Counted from the first letter of the stretch, positions 15,508 through 24,275 are shown. The stretch: 37,132 nt of DNA from Variovorax soli NBRC 106424 (GCF_001591385.1 NZ_BCUU01000051.1:1-37132), one strand, 5' to 3'. A program made the numbers and translations. The notes: generated by a model from the sequence alone, not told the origin.

Positions 15508-16665
15508 ATGAAACTTTCGACTTCAGCCATCGGTCGGCGCCAGGTGCTGCGCGGTCTGGCCGGTGCATGCGGCACCGCCGCACTTTCCACTATTGCCTTT
15601 CCCGCCCTGGCGCAGCCGCGCGCGGCCGATGCCGGCGCCCTGCGCGTGACGCAGCTGCTGGACATGTCGCCCGACCAGCAGCAGCTCTCGCGCGATTACG
15701 CGACCGGCATCCGCCTGGCCTTTGCCGAGATGAAGAAGGCCGGCCTGCCCGCGCCGCAACTGTCCACGGTGGAGACCGACGGCAGTGCCGCGGCCGCGCG
15801 CAGCGCGCTGCAGGCCATCCAGGCCGACACCGGCCAGGTGGCGCTGCTGGGCACGGCGGGCGAGGGCCTGGCGCTGGCCAGCCTGGCCGAGTCGGCACAG
15901 ATGAAGCTGGACATCGCCCATGTCGCGCCCTGGCTGGCCGACCCGCGGATGGACGACGACCCGCGCCTGTTCGCGCTGTTCGCATCGCGCGAGGAGCAGA
16001 TCCGCTATGTGCTCAAGACCTTGTCGGTGGTGGGCGTGCACGAGCTCGGCCTGGTGTATCCCAGCCCGCAGCATGCCGATGCCATGCAGGCCGGCATGGC
16101 GGCCATCGCCGCGCGCCTGCAGCTGAAGACGCGCAACCTGGTGGTGCCCAAGGGCCGCGACATCGCCGCCTTTGCCGCGCAGCTGCCGGCTAGCGCGCCG
16201 ATGTTCCTCATGTTCATGGGCGGCGCCATCGAGCTGGCGCTGTTCACCCAGGGCCTGGGGCAGCGCGGCACGCAGCGCTACCTCATGTGCCTGTCGGACG
16301 TGGACACCAACACCTTCCTGCAGCTCAACCCCGGCAAGTCGGTGCCGGTGATCTTCACCGACGTGGTGCCCAACCCGCACACCAGCAAGCTGCCGGTGGT
16401 GCGCAGCTACCGCACGGCGCTGCAGCGCCTGTTCGACGAGGCGCCCACGCCGGTGAGCCTGGCCGGCTACCTGGCGGGCCGCTATGCGGCCACCGTGCTG
16501 GCATCGGCCGGTGCGGGTGCATCGCGTGCGAAGGTGCTCGCCGAGTTCCAGCGCCGCCGCCCGCTCGAACTCGACGGCTGGCAACTGGCCTTCGATGCGC
16601 ATGGCCGCGCGAGCAGCTTCGTCAGCCAGACCCTGCTCAATACACGCGGTAACTTTGTCGGCTGA
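15508..16665 (+). CDS. Tat-exported ABC-type (type I periplasmic binding fold) substrate-binding protein
   Basis: 385-residue periplasmic binding protein resembling the Leu/Ile/Val receptor type. The N-terminus MKLSTSAIGRRQVLRGLAGA carries a twin-arginine motif (RRQVLRG), then an Ala-rich hydrophobic stretch and an ALA-like cleavage site. The body has the alternating domains of the family, e.g. ATGIRLAFAEMKKAG, then VALLGTAGEGLALASLAES and a hinge near GLVYPSPQHADAMQ. No permease or ATPase genes are adjacent, so it is an orphan receptor. The start at 15508 is chosen for the Tat motif and because a Pho-box-like array ends 24 nt upstream; no ribosome site is visible, so a very short leader is possible. 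Ligand unknown; phosphate-limited expression is inferred from the array. Confidence 0.82.
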   Translation: MKLSTSAIGRRQVLRGLAGACGTAALSTIAFPALAQPRAADAGALRVTQLLDMSPDQQQLSRDYATGIRLAFAEMKKAGLPAPQLSTVETDGSAAAARSALQAIQADTGQVALLGTAGEGLALASLAESAQMKLDIAHVAPWLADPRMDDDPRLFALFASREEQIRYVLKTLSVVGVHELGLVYPSPQHADAMQAGMAAIAARLQLKTRNLVVPKGRDIAAFAAQLPASAPMFLMFMGGAIELALFTQGLGQRGTQRYLMCLSDVDTNTFLQLNPGKSVPVIFTDVVPNPHTSKLPVVRSYRTALQRLFDEAPTPVSLAGYLAGRYAATVLASAGAGASRAKVLAEFQRRRPLELDGWQLAFDAHGRASSFVSQTLLNTRGNFVG

Positions 16666-16678
16666 CGCCGAGCGCGCA

Positions 16679-16707
16679 GATTCACGGCGCTGTCACGGCG
16701 CATCCAT
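16679..16707 (+). promoter_or_regulatory. Pho-box-like direct repeats upstream of the phospholipase operon
   Basis: Three units in 11-bp phase: GATTCAC (16679-16685), CTGTCAC (16690-16696), CATCCAT (16701-16707), the first two followed by identical GGCG spacers. Only the central unit is close to the PhoB half-site (6/7); the outer ones match 3/7 and 4/7. Position, about 95 bp before the lipoprotein start, suits a promoter. Weaker than the array at 15455. Confidence 0.4.
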
Positions 16708-16727
16708 AGCCTCCCGGACTTCGGTGT

Positions 16728-16782
16728 GCGCGCCCAGGACTTTCCATCCTGGGCGCGTGCCGTTTTCCGCCGCCCACGGCAC
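16728..16782 (+). terminator. Two overlapping hairpins in the leader of the lipoprotein-phospholipase operon
   Basis: First stem: CGCGCCCAGG (16729-16738) with CCTGGGCGCG (16748-16757), 10 perfect pairs and a 9-nt loop, followed shortly by a TTTT run at 16763-16766. Second stem: GTGCCGT (16757-16763) with ACGGCAC (16776-16782), 7 perfect pairs. They meet at base 16757 and the TTTT lies in the second loop. The first could end transcription of the binding-protein gene or act as an attenuator; the second could compete with its extension. Confidence 0.4.
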
Positions 16783-16799
16783 TTCGAGGAGTACTCACG

Positions 16800-17051
16800 A
16801 TGCGTTCCGCTGCTGACAGCAGTCCCTTCTTCCTTTCCCCGCCCTGGTCCGCCCGCGTGCTGCGCAGCTGCGCCGCGCTGGCATTGGCCGCGACCCTTGC
16901 CGCCTGCGGCGGCGGCGATGGCGGCGGCAGCGCCGGCACCTCCGCCACGGCCGGCAGCGCAGGCACGAGCACCAGCGCCAAGCCCGACGACGCCGCCACC
17001 GACGGCAGCGCCGCCACCAAGAAGGACGACGACGTGCGCTATGCGCCCTGA
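16800..17051 (+). CDS. Small Gly/Ser/Thr-rich lipoprotein
   Basis: 83-residue predicted lipoprotein. A hydrophobic stretch SCAALALAATLAAC ends in a lipobox (LAAC) with the acylated cysteine at residue 36; the mature part begins GGGDGGGSAG and is low-complexity (Gly, Ser, Ala, Thr, Lys, Asp), ending KKDDDVRYAP. A GAGGAG ribosome site lies about 9 nt before the ATG. It ends 31 bp before the phospholipase C gene on the same strand, so the two are probably cotranscribed. Such a flexible tail could tether or help export the lipase, but no known family is recognised and this is a guess. The first 20 residues may be an overlong n-region. Confidence 0.68.
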   Translation: MRSAADSSPFFLSPPWSARVLRSCAALALAATLAACGGGDGGGSAGTSATAGSAGTSTSAKPDDAATDGSAATKKDDDVRYAP

Positions 17052-17082
17052 ACGCCGCGCACGTAGACGAGGAGAAGACCCC

Positions 17083-19254
17083 ATGACCAACCGACGCCAA
17101 TTCCTTCAGAACACCGGCATGGCCGCCGCGGCCCTGGCCGCATTTCCGCCCAGCATCCAGCGTGCCCTGTCCATTCCGGCGCACAACAAGACCGGCACCA
17201 TCCGCGACGTGGAGCACATCGTCATCCTGATGCAGGAGAACCGCTCCTTCGACCATTACTTCGGCACGCTGCGCGGCGTGCGCGGCTTCGGCGACCGCTT
17301 CACCATCCCGCTGCCGGGCGGGCGCAGCGTGTGGCAGCAAAGCGATGCCACCGGCAAGAGCGTGCTGCCCTACCACCTGGACCAGAGCACCGGCAATGCG
17401 CAGCGCTTTTCGGGCACGCCGCATTCCTGGTCCGACGGGCAGGCCGCGTGGGACGGCGGCCGCATCGAGCAGTGGGTGCGCTACAAGACGCCCGCCTCGA
17501 TGGGCTACTTCAAGCAGCCGGAGATTCCCTTCCAGTGGGCGCTGGCCAATGCCTTCACGCTGTGCGATGCCTACCACTGCGCCATGCACACCGGCACCAA
17601 CTCCAACCGCATGTTCCTGTGGACCGGCTGCAACGGCCCCAAGGGCGCGGGCGTGGCCACGGTGAACAACGAGTGGGACGAGATCGGCCCCTCGACCCAG
17701 GGCTACGAGTGGAAGACCTACCCCGAGCGCCTGGAAGAAGCCAAGGTCAGCTGGATCGTCTACCAGTGGATGCCCGACAACTTCGGCGACAACTCGCTGG
17801 CCGGCTTCAAGCAGTACCGCCTGGCCAACGAGGCCTCGGGCAAGCCGGTGAGCAACTCGGCCGCATCGCCCGCTTACGACCCGGCCAGCGACAACGCGGG
17901 CAATCCGCTGTACAAGGGCATTGCCAACACCATGCCCGACGGCGGCTTCTTCGAGAGCTTTCGCAACGACATCAAGAACGGCAAGCTGCCGCAGGTGTCG
18001 TGGATCGTGGCGCCGGCCGCCTACTCGGAACACCCCGGACCGTCGAGCCCGGTGCAGGGCGCCTGGTACGTGCAGGAAGCGCTCGACGCGCTCACCGCCG
18101 TGCCCGAGGTGTGGAGCAAGACGGTGCTGATCGTGAACTTCGACGAGAACGACGGCTACTTCGACCACGTGCCGTCGCCGGCCGCGCCGTCCCTCAACCC
18201 CGACGGCACGCCGGCGGGCAAGACCACGGTGCCCGCGGACGAGCTGGCCTACGAGTACTTCAACCACCCCAAGCCGCCAGGCACCAAGAGCCAGCCGCTG
18301 CCCGACGGACGCGTGTACGGCCCCGGCGTGCGCGTGCCCATGTACGTGATCTCGCCCTGGAGCCGCGGCGGCTGGGTGAACTCCGAGGCCTTCGACCACA
18401 CCTCCGTGATCCGCTTCATCGAGAAGCGCTTCGGTGTGAAGGAGCCCAACATCGGGCGCTTCCGCCGTGCGGTGTGCGGCGACCTCACCAGCGCCTTCAA
18501 CTTCGCCAACCCGAACAACGAGCCGCTGCCCACGCTAGCCGGCCGCAAGACGAAGTCGCAGGCCGACCAGCTGCGCGCCGACCAGCAGCTGATGCCCAAG
18601 ATCCTGCCGCCGGCCAACCCGATGCTGCCGGTGCAGGAGGCCGGCATCCGCCCGTCGCGCGCCTTGCCTTACGAACTTCACGTGAGCAGCCGCACGCGCG
18701 AGCGCCAGGGTGTGGTGCGCCTCGTGTTCGCCAATGGCGGCGAGGCCGGCGCCGTCTTCCACGTCTACGACAAGCTGCACCTGGACAGGCTGCCCCGCCG
18801 CTATGCGGTGGAGGCCGGCGAGAAGCTGGACGACGACTGGGACACCTTTGCCGATGCCGGCAAGTACGACCTGTGGGTGCTGGGCCCCAACGGCTTCCAT
18901 CGCCACTTCAAGGGCGACCTGAACCAGGCGCGTGCCGGCAACGCGCCGCAGCCTGAAGTGCGCGTGGGCTACCATGCCAGGCAGGGCGACCTGCACCTGA
19001 AGCTGCGCAACGACGGCGGCCGCGACTGCGTGTTCACCGTCACGGCCAAGGCCTACCGCGACGACGGCCCGTGGAAGCTCAAGGTCAAGGGCGGCGAGGA
19101 CGTCGAGAAGCGCTGGAACCTGGATGCCAGCGGCCAGTGGTACGACTTCGAGATCACCTGCGATGCCGATCCGTCGTACCTGCGCCGCATCGCCGGGCGC
19201 ATCGAGACCGGCCGCCACTCGGTGAGCGATCTGGCCTTCGGGCAGCCCGTCTGA
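17083..19254 (+). CDS. Phosphocholine-specific phospholipase C, Tat-exported
   Basis: 723-residue secreted phospholipase C of the PlcH/PlcN/acid phosphatase superfamily, releasing phosphocholine (or another head group) from phospholipids. The N-terminus MTNRRQFLQNTGMAAAALAAF is a twin-arginine signal. The catalytic N-terminal motif ILMQENRSFDHYFGTLRGVRGF (residues 48-68, in two blocks) holds the key Glu52 and Asn53; NFDENDGYFDHV and HTSVIRFIEKRFG are further family motifs. Two C-terminal DUF756-type beta domains follow from about residue 525. GAGGAGAAG precedes the ATG. It is 31 bp after the lipoprotein gene, with Pho-box-like repeats upstream, as expected for a phosphate-scavenging enzyme. 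The substrate preference (phosphatidylcholine versus others) is not certain. It converges on the TonB receptor gene with 9 bp between stops. Confidence 0.93.
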   Translation: MTNRRQFLQNTGMAAAALAAFPPSIQRALSIPAHNKTGTIRDVEHIVILMQENRSFDHYFGTLRGVRGFGDRFTIPLPGGRSVWQQSDATGKSVLPYHLDQSTGNAQRFSGTPHSWSDGQAAWDGGRIEQWVRYKTPASMGYFKQPEIPFQWALANAFTLCDAYHCAMHTGTNSNRMFLWTGCNGPKGAGVATVNNEWDEIGPSTQGYEWKTYPERLEEAKVSWIVYQWMPDNFGDNSLAGFKQYRLANEASGKPVSNSAASPAYDPASDNAGNPLYKGIANTMPDGGFFESFRNDIKNGKLPQVSWIVAPAAYSEHPGPSSPVQGAWYVQEALDALTAVPEVWSKTVLIVNFDENDGYFDHVPSPAAPSLNPDGTPAGKTTVPADELAYEYFNHPKPPGTKSQPLPDGRVYGPGVRVPMYVISPWSRGGWVNSEAFDHTSVIRFIEKRFGVKEPNIGRFRRAVCGDLTSAFNFANPNNEPLPTLAGRKTKSQADQLRADQQLMPKILPPANPMLPVQEAGIRPSRALPYELHVSSRTRERQGVVRLVFANGGEAGAVFHVYDKLHLDRLPRRYAVEAGEKLDDDWDTFADAGKYDLWVLGPNGFHRHFKGDLNQARAGNAPQPEVRVGYHARQGDLHLKLRNDGGRDCVFTVTAKAYRDDGPWKLKVKGGEDVEKRWNLDASGQWYDFEITCDADPSYLRRIAGRIETGRHSVSDLAFGQPV

Positions 19255-19263
19255 CGGCCGTCG

Positions 19264-21354
19264 TCAGAAAGTCCACCGTGCGTTGACGCGCACGGTGCGC
19301 GGCTCCATCGGGTGGATGTGCCGGTCGTCGATGCCGCTGCCGCAGGCGCCGCTGGCCACTTCGCCGGCGGTGCAGGAGGCGTAGTAGTACTCGATGTCGT
19401 TGCCCTGGCTGCCCGCCAGGTTGAACACGTCCAGCCCCAGGGTCAGGTGCTTGTTCACGGCATAGCGCGAGCCGAAATTGAGCAGGGTGGTGGCGCTGGA
19501 GCGCACGGTGTTGGTCGTGTCCAGCGCGCGCGGGCCCATGTAGCGCAGGCGCAGCGTGGCCATCAAGGGGCCGCGGGTCCAGATCACGCCGGCTGATACG
19601 GCGGTCTCGATCGCGTTGTCGATGTGGTTGCCTCCGCCTTCGGGCGCCTGGCCGCGAAAGCGCGCCCGCGACAGCGCGCCGTCGAGCTCGAAGCGCCATT
19701 GGGAGGAGGGCGCCCAGCGCAGCGTGGCTTCGATGCCGCGGCGCGCGCTGGGCCGTCCGGCTTCGGTCGTGCCGGCGTCGCCCAGGTAGACCAGTTCGGA
19801 ATCGAGGTCGAGCATCCACAGCGCGGTGGTCAGGCTGAGCTGCTCGCCGGGCGAGTAGCGCCAGCCCGCTTCCGCGCCGCGCCCCTTCACCAGCGCCGGC
19901 ACGCGCTCGGCCGGCAGTCCGCTTTGCGGATCGACGGTGATGGTGGCGCCGCGCACGTCGTTGCTGTGGTAGCCGGTGCCTGCGTTCAGGTACAGCTCCT
20001 GCTCGGGCGTCACCGTGAAGACCAGGCCGGCCTTGGGCGTGAGGATCGAGTCGCTGCCGTTGCCGCTGTTGCCGGGGCCGTATACCGGCTCGCGGCCCAG
20101 CACGTCGTAGCGCAGCAGGTCGCCGCGCAGGCCCAGGTAGCCGCGCCAGCGGTCGCTGAACTGCACGAGCTGCTCGCCATAGACGGAGAACAGGTCCTGC
20201 GACACCTTGTCGTCGCGCACCGTGTCATGGCGCTGGCGCAGCTGGGTGTTGTAGAGGCTCACGTTGCCGATGCGGTCGCCGCGCCACTGCGCGCCGAAGC
20301 TCAGGATGCCGCTCTGCCCGCCGATTGTGTTGGGGCGCGAGTGCGAGGCCTGCGCGCCGAACACCCGGCGGCGGTCCGCCTGTTCGAACTGGTCGCCCAG
20401 CTGCGGGTTGTTCAGGAAGTAGGTGAAATCGGAGAACAGGTCCATCCGGTAGTCGATGGCATAGGCGCTGGCCTGCGTCTGGCCCTGCGGCGACTTGTCG
20501 AACCACTGGCCCGACAGGCTCAGGCGCCGGGTGTTGCCGCCGTCCGAGGCATTGAGCGAGCCATAGCGGTCCAGCTGGCCCGCGTCGATCAGGCGCTGCG
20601 GCACCTGGTCGGTGGCAGTCCAGTCGCTCTTGTAGGCCATGCCGGTCACATTGAAACCGCGCGACTGGCTGCCTTGCGAGTAGCGCAGCACCGCATTGGC
20701 CTTGCGCAGGTTTTCCGGCACCTGCCAGGGGCCGTCGCTGCCCTGCAACTCCAGCGCGGCCATCCAGGTCTGGTCGTCCACGGTGCGCGAGCCCGCCGCC
20801 AGCAGGCGGCGGTAGTTGTCGGCGCCCAGCGTCAGCTCGGCAAAGGGCGCATCCAGGGCGCTGAAGTAGTCCATGGAGGCGCTGCCGGCCAGGGAGAAGT
20901 CGCCGTTCTGGACGAAGTACGGGCCCTTGCGGTAGCTCACGCCCGACACCAGCTCGGGAATGAGGAAGTTCAGGTCGGCCCAGCCCTGGCCGTGGCCGTG
21001 CGTGGGCATGTTGACCGGCATGCCGCCCACCCACATGGCGAAGTCCGTGCCGTGGTCAAGGTTGAAGCCGCGCAGGAAGTACTGGTTGGCCTTGCCGTCG
21101 CCGGAGTGCTGCGTGGCGACCACGCCCGGCACCGCCTCCACGATGTCGCCCGGCCGCAGCTTGGGGCGCGACTGGTACGACTCGCGCTCGACCGCGCCTT
21201 CGCTGGCACTGTTGGCCGTGCCGATGCTCGCGTCGCGCGGGCCGCGCACCTCGATCTCGGGCAGGTGCCCCGTCTGCGCCTGCGCCCAGCTGATGCCCAA
21301 CAACATGACCGCTGCTGCCGCGGCCGCCTTCCCTGTTTTGACTTTTATAGACAT
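19264..21354 (-). CDS. TonB-dependent outer-membrane receptor, possibly for nickel
   Basis: 696-residue TonB-dependent transporter with a signal peptide ending AWAQA-like at WAQAQTG, a plausible TonB box in LPEIEVRG, a plug domain (about residues 45-160: LRPGDIVEAVPGVVATQHSGDGKANQYFLRGFNLDHGTDFAMWVGGMPVN in blocks) and a 22-strand barrel ending in the aromatic C-terminus NARWTF. It should import a metal complex or other large ligand across the outer membrane. The gene is 74 bp downstream of a NikR-type regulator on the same strand, and TonB receptors beside nikR in other proteobacteria are predicted nickel transporters, so nickel (or a nickelophore) is the best guess. A nested inverted repeat lies directly upstream of its start. 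Motif HGHGQGW in the plug is histidine-rich. Confidence 0.88.
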   Translation of the reverse strand: MSIKVKTGKAAAAAAVMLLGISWAQAQTGHLPEIEVRGPRDASIGTANSASEGAVERESYQSRPKLRPGDIVEAVPGVVATQHSGDGKANQYFLRGFNLDHGTDFAMWVGGMPVNMPTHGHGQGWADLNFLIPELVSGVSYRKGPYFVQNGDFSLAGSASMDYFSALDAPFAELTLGADNYRRLLAAGSRTVDDQTWMAALELQGSDGPWQVPENLRKANAVLRYSQGSQSRGFNVTGMAYKSDWTATDQVPQRLIDAGQLDRYGSLNASDGGNTRRLSLSGQWFDKSPQGQTQASAYAIDYRMDLFSDFTYFLNNPQLGDQFEQADRRRVFGAQASHSRPNTIGGQSGILSFGAQWRGDRIGNVSLYNTQLRQRHDTVRDDKVSQDLFSVYGEQLVQFSDRWRGYLGLRGDLLRYDVLGREPVYGPGNSGNGSDSILTPKAGLVFTVTPEQELYLNAGTGYHSNDVRGATITVDPQSGLPAERVPALVKGRGAEAGWRYSPGEQLSLTTALWMLDLDSELVYLGDAGTTEAGRPSARRGIEATLRWAPSSQWRFELDGALSRARFRGQAPEGGGNHIDNAIETAVSAGVIWTRGPLMATLRLRYMGPRALDTTNTVRSSATTLLNFGSRYAVNKHLTLGLDVFNLAGSQGNDIEYYYASCTAGEVASGACGSGIDDRHIHPMEPRTVRVNARWTF

Positions 21355-21356
21355 AT

Positions 21357-21407
21357 GTGTATGACAATTGCTCGATTCTTCTTACATCGAGTCATCGAAC
21401 CATACAC
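21357..21407 (-). promoter_or_regulatory. Nested inverted repeats upstream of the TonB receptor
   Basis: Outer arms GTGTATG (21357-21363) and CATACAC (21401-21407); inner arms CTCGAT (21371-21376) and ATCGAG (21386-21391). The two dyads have centres only 1 bp apart. The outer arms resemble the GTATGA/TCATAC half-sites bound by E. coli NikR, but the spacing (37 bp between GTATG and CATAC here, 18 in E. coli) is different. It fills the gap between nikR and the receptor gene, so a regulatory role is likely; binding by this NikR-like protein is inference. Confidence 0.45.
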
Positions 21408-21428
21408 TTTTTGACGCGCCCGCCTTCT

Positions 21429-21911
21429 TCAGTTGACGGGGCTCAGGTGCGTGTGGGCGCTGCCGCCATGGCCATGGCGGTGCGGCTTGTGGTCGGCGTC
21501 CAGCAGCACCATGTGGGCCTGTCCGTGCCGCACGCCCTTGAGCGCGATCATCTGGTCGGCCAGTGCGCGCACCTGCCGCACCGGTCCGCGAAGCACCGCG
21601 GTTTCCATGCAATGGTCGTGGTCGAGCTGCGTGCGCAGGGTCGTCACGACCAGGTCGTGATGCTGGTGCTGCAGGTCGAGCACGCGCAGGGTCACCGTCC
21701 GGTCCCGGTGGTCGTAGACGTAGCTCAGGTTGGCAACGCACCACTGCGCCCTGGCCGCGGACGAGCTCGCCTGCGGGCCTTGCCCGCCGCCCAGGCGCGA
21801 GCGGATCAGGTCCCGCACCGCCTCCGAGCGGTTGACGTAGCCCTTTTGCGCAATGAACTCGTCGAACTGGCGGGCGAGTTCATCGTCCAGCGAGATGGTG
21901 AAGCGTTGCAT
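21429..21911 (-). CDS. nikR: NikR-type (ribbon-helix-helix) metal regulator with an altered metal site
   Basis: 160-residue regulator with a ribbon-helix-helix DNA-binding domain (MQRFTISLDDELARQFDEFI, then NRSEAVRDLIR) and a C-terminal ACT-like NikR domain (SYVYDH...LDLQHQHHDLVV...HCMETAVLRG...GVRHGQAHMV). Compared with E. coli NikR, His76 and Cys95 are kept (His82, Cys101 here), but His87 and His89 are replaced by Arg93 and Gln95. His98 and His100 around DHDHC and a His-rich C-terminal tail (HKPHRHGHGGSAHTH) could provide other ligands. ATG at 21911 matches the family start; 21932 is an alternative. It precedes the TonB receptor gene and follows metE on the same strand. Family is clear; nickel as effector is uncertain because of the altered site. 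Confidence 0.88.
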   Translation of the reverse strand: MQRFTISLDDELARQFDEFIAQKGYVNRSEAVRDLIRSRLGGGQGPQASSSAARAQWCVANLSYVYDHRDRTVTLRVLDLQHQHHDLVVTTLRTQLDHDHCMETAVLRGPVRQVRALADQMIALKGVRHGQAHMVLLDADHKPHRHGHGGSAHTHLSPVN

Positions 21912-21963
21912 GGCCGCAGATTGTGCAGCCATGCACGCGTCGCACCGGCTTGCGCGCAGGCGC

Positions 21964-24254
21964 TCAGGCCGCCTCGCGCAGTTCCCTGGCCGCCTGGACC
22001 ATGTTGGCCAGCGCCGGGATCACCTCGGCCCACTGGCGCGTCTTCAGCCCGCAGTCGGGGTTGACCCACAGGCGCTGCGGCGGAATGCGCGCGGCCGCCT
22101 TTCTCATCAGCTGCACGATGTGCGCCTGCGTGGGGATGTTGGGCGAGTGGATGTCGTAGACGCCCGGGCCGATCTCGTTGGGGTAGTCGAAGCTGTCGAA
22201 GGCGTCCAGCAGTTCCATGTCCGAGCGCGAAGTCTCGATGGTGATCACGTCGGCATCCATGTCGGCAATCGACGCGATGATGTCGTTGAACTCCGAATAG
22301 CACATGTGCGTGTGGATCTGCGTCTCGTCGCGCACGCCGTTGGCGGTGATGCGGAAGCTCTCGACGGCCCAGGCCAGGTAGTCCTTCCATTGCGACTTGC
22401 GCAGCGGCAACCCTTCGCGCAGCGCGGCTTCGTCGATCTGGATGACGCGCACGCCGGCTTTCTCCAGGTCGAGCACTTCCTGGCGGATGGCCAGCGCCAG
22501 CTGCTTGCACGAGAGCGAGCGCGGCTGGTCGTCGCGCACGAAGGACCAGTTGAGCAGGGTCACCGGCCCGGTCAGCATGCCCTTCATCGGCCGGGCGGTC
22601 AGCGATTGCGCGAAGGTGGTCCACGCCACCGTCATCGGGCGCGGGCGGCGGATGTCGCCGAACAGGATGGGCGGCTTCACGCAGCGCGAGCCGTAGGACT
22701 GCACCCAGCCGAACTGGCTGAAGGCATAGCCTTCCAGCTGCTCGCCGAAGTACTCCACCATGTCGTTGCGCTCGGCCTCGCCGTGCACCAGCACGTCCAG
22801 GCCCAGGGCCTCCTGCTCGCGCACGCTGCGCTCGATCTCGGCCTGCATGGCGGCGCGGTAGGCCCGCCCATCCAGGCGCCCGGCCTTGAACTCGCTGCGG
22901 GCATGGCGGATCTCGGCGGTCTGCGGGAAGGAGCCGATGGTGGTGGTGGGGTAGGGCGGCAGCTTCAGCAGCGCGGCCTGCGTGGCGGCGCGCTGCGCAT
23001 AGGGGCTCTGGCGCTGGCCCAGCTGTGCAGTGACTTTGGCGACGGCGGCCTGCACGGCGGGGTTGTGCACGCGTGGCGAGGCGCGGCGCGCCGCATGGGC
23101 CGCGGCATTGGCCGCCAGCTGGTCCTTCACCGACTCGCGGCCGTGGCGCAGCGCGGCGCCGAGCACGCGCAGCTCGCCCAGCTTCTGCAGCGCGAACGCG
23201 AGCCAGGACTTGAGTTCGCCATCGAGCTTTTGTTCGCTCGCCAGGTCCACCGGCACGTGCAGCAGCGAGCACGAGGGCGCGATCCACAGGCGCTCGCCCA
23301 GGCGCGCCGCCAGCGGCTCCAGCCAGTCGAGCGCGGCGGCGAGGTCGGTCTTCCAGATGTTGCGGCCGTTGATGACGCCCAGCGACAGCACCTTGTGTGA
23401 GGGCAGCATGTTCATGAGCGGCAGCACGTCTTCGCGGCCGGCGACGGCATCCACGTGCAGGCCCGCCACCGGCAGGTGGGCCGCCAGATACTTGTTGTCC
23501 AGCAGCGGGCCGAAGTAGGTCGCCAGCAGGATCTTCACGCGGCAGCTCTTGAGCTGGTGGTAGGCGGCGTTGAAGGCATGCTGCCAGTCGGCGTCGAGTT
23601 CGGTGGCCAGCAGCGGCTCGTCGACCTGCACCCAGGCCGCACCGCTGTCGGCCAGCGCATCGAGCAGCTGCGCATAGGCCGCCAGCAGCCGGGGCAGCAG
23701 CGCGAGCTTGTCGCTGCCGTCCTTGGCCTTGCCGATGGCGAGATAGGTCACCGGGCCGAGGATCACCGGCTTGGCCTTCACGCCCTGCGCGCGGGCTTCG
23801 GCCAGCTGGTCGAGCAGGCGCGATGCATCGAGCCTGAACTGCGTGCCGGCGTCGAACTCGGGGACGATGTAGTGGTAGTTGGTGTCGAACCACTTGGTCA
23901 TCTCGCCGGCGGCCACGCCGCCGCAGCAGGCGGCGTGTTCTTCCGCGCCTTGGGCCGAGCGGCCGCGCGCGACGCGGAAGTAGTTGTCCAGCGGGTCGCC
24001 ATGAAAGCCCTGCACGCGCTGCGGCAGGTGGCCCAGGGTGAAGCTCATGTCCAGCACCTGGTCGTAGAAGGAGAAGTCTCCGACCGGCACGTAGTCCAGG
24101 CCTTGCTGTTCGATCCAGTGGCGCCGGCGCAGCTGGGTGCCCAGGGCCTGGAGTTCTTCGCGGGAGGATTCGCCCTTCCAGTAGGACTCCAGTGCGAACT
24201 TCAATTCGCGCCGGGCGCCGATGCGGGGGAACCGAGGTTGTGAATGATGGTCAT
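21964..24254 (-). CDS. metE: Cobalamin-independent methionine synthase MetE, frameshifted near the start
   Basis: Transfers methyl from 5-methyltetrahydropteroyltriglutamate to homocysteine, the last step of methionine synthesis, in the cytoplasm. The main frame (21964-24204) carries nearly all of MetE, with zinc ligands in HTHMCYSEF and NPDCGLKTR. The expected N-terminus MTIIHNLG... is present from ATG 24254 but in another frame: after eight codons a base is missing at GGTT-CCCCC (plus strand 24225-24231), where GGTTTCCCCC would restore [20 protein letters not shown]. As written, translation from 24254 ends after 15 codons. The TTG at 24204 would lose about 17 residues, including the RELK folate-binding stretch, and has no ribosome site. 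Either a sequencing error in the T/C homopolymer or a real mutation. It diverges from metR. Confidence 0.88.
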
Positions 24255-24275
24255 CGCCCGATGCTAGGGACGCAG

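Noticed and set aside
19624..21414. 596-codon forward ORF opposite the TonB receptor
   Set aside because: Shadow of the receptor frame; composition rich in Ala, Val, His and Gln and no motifs.
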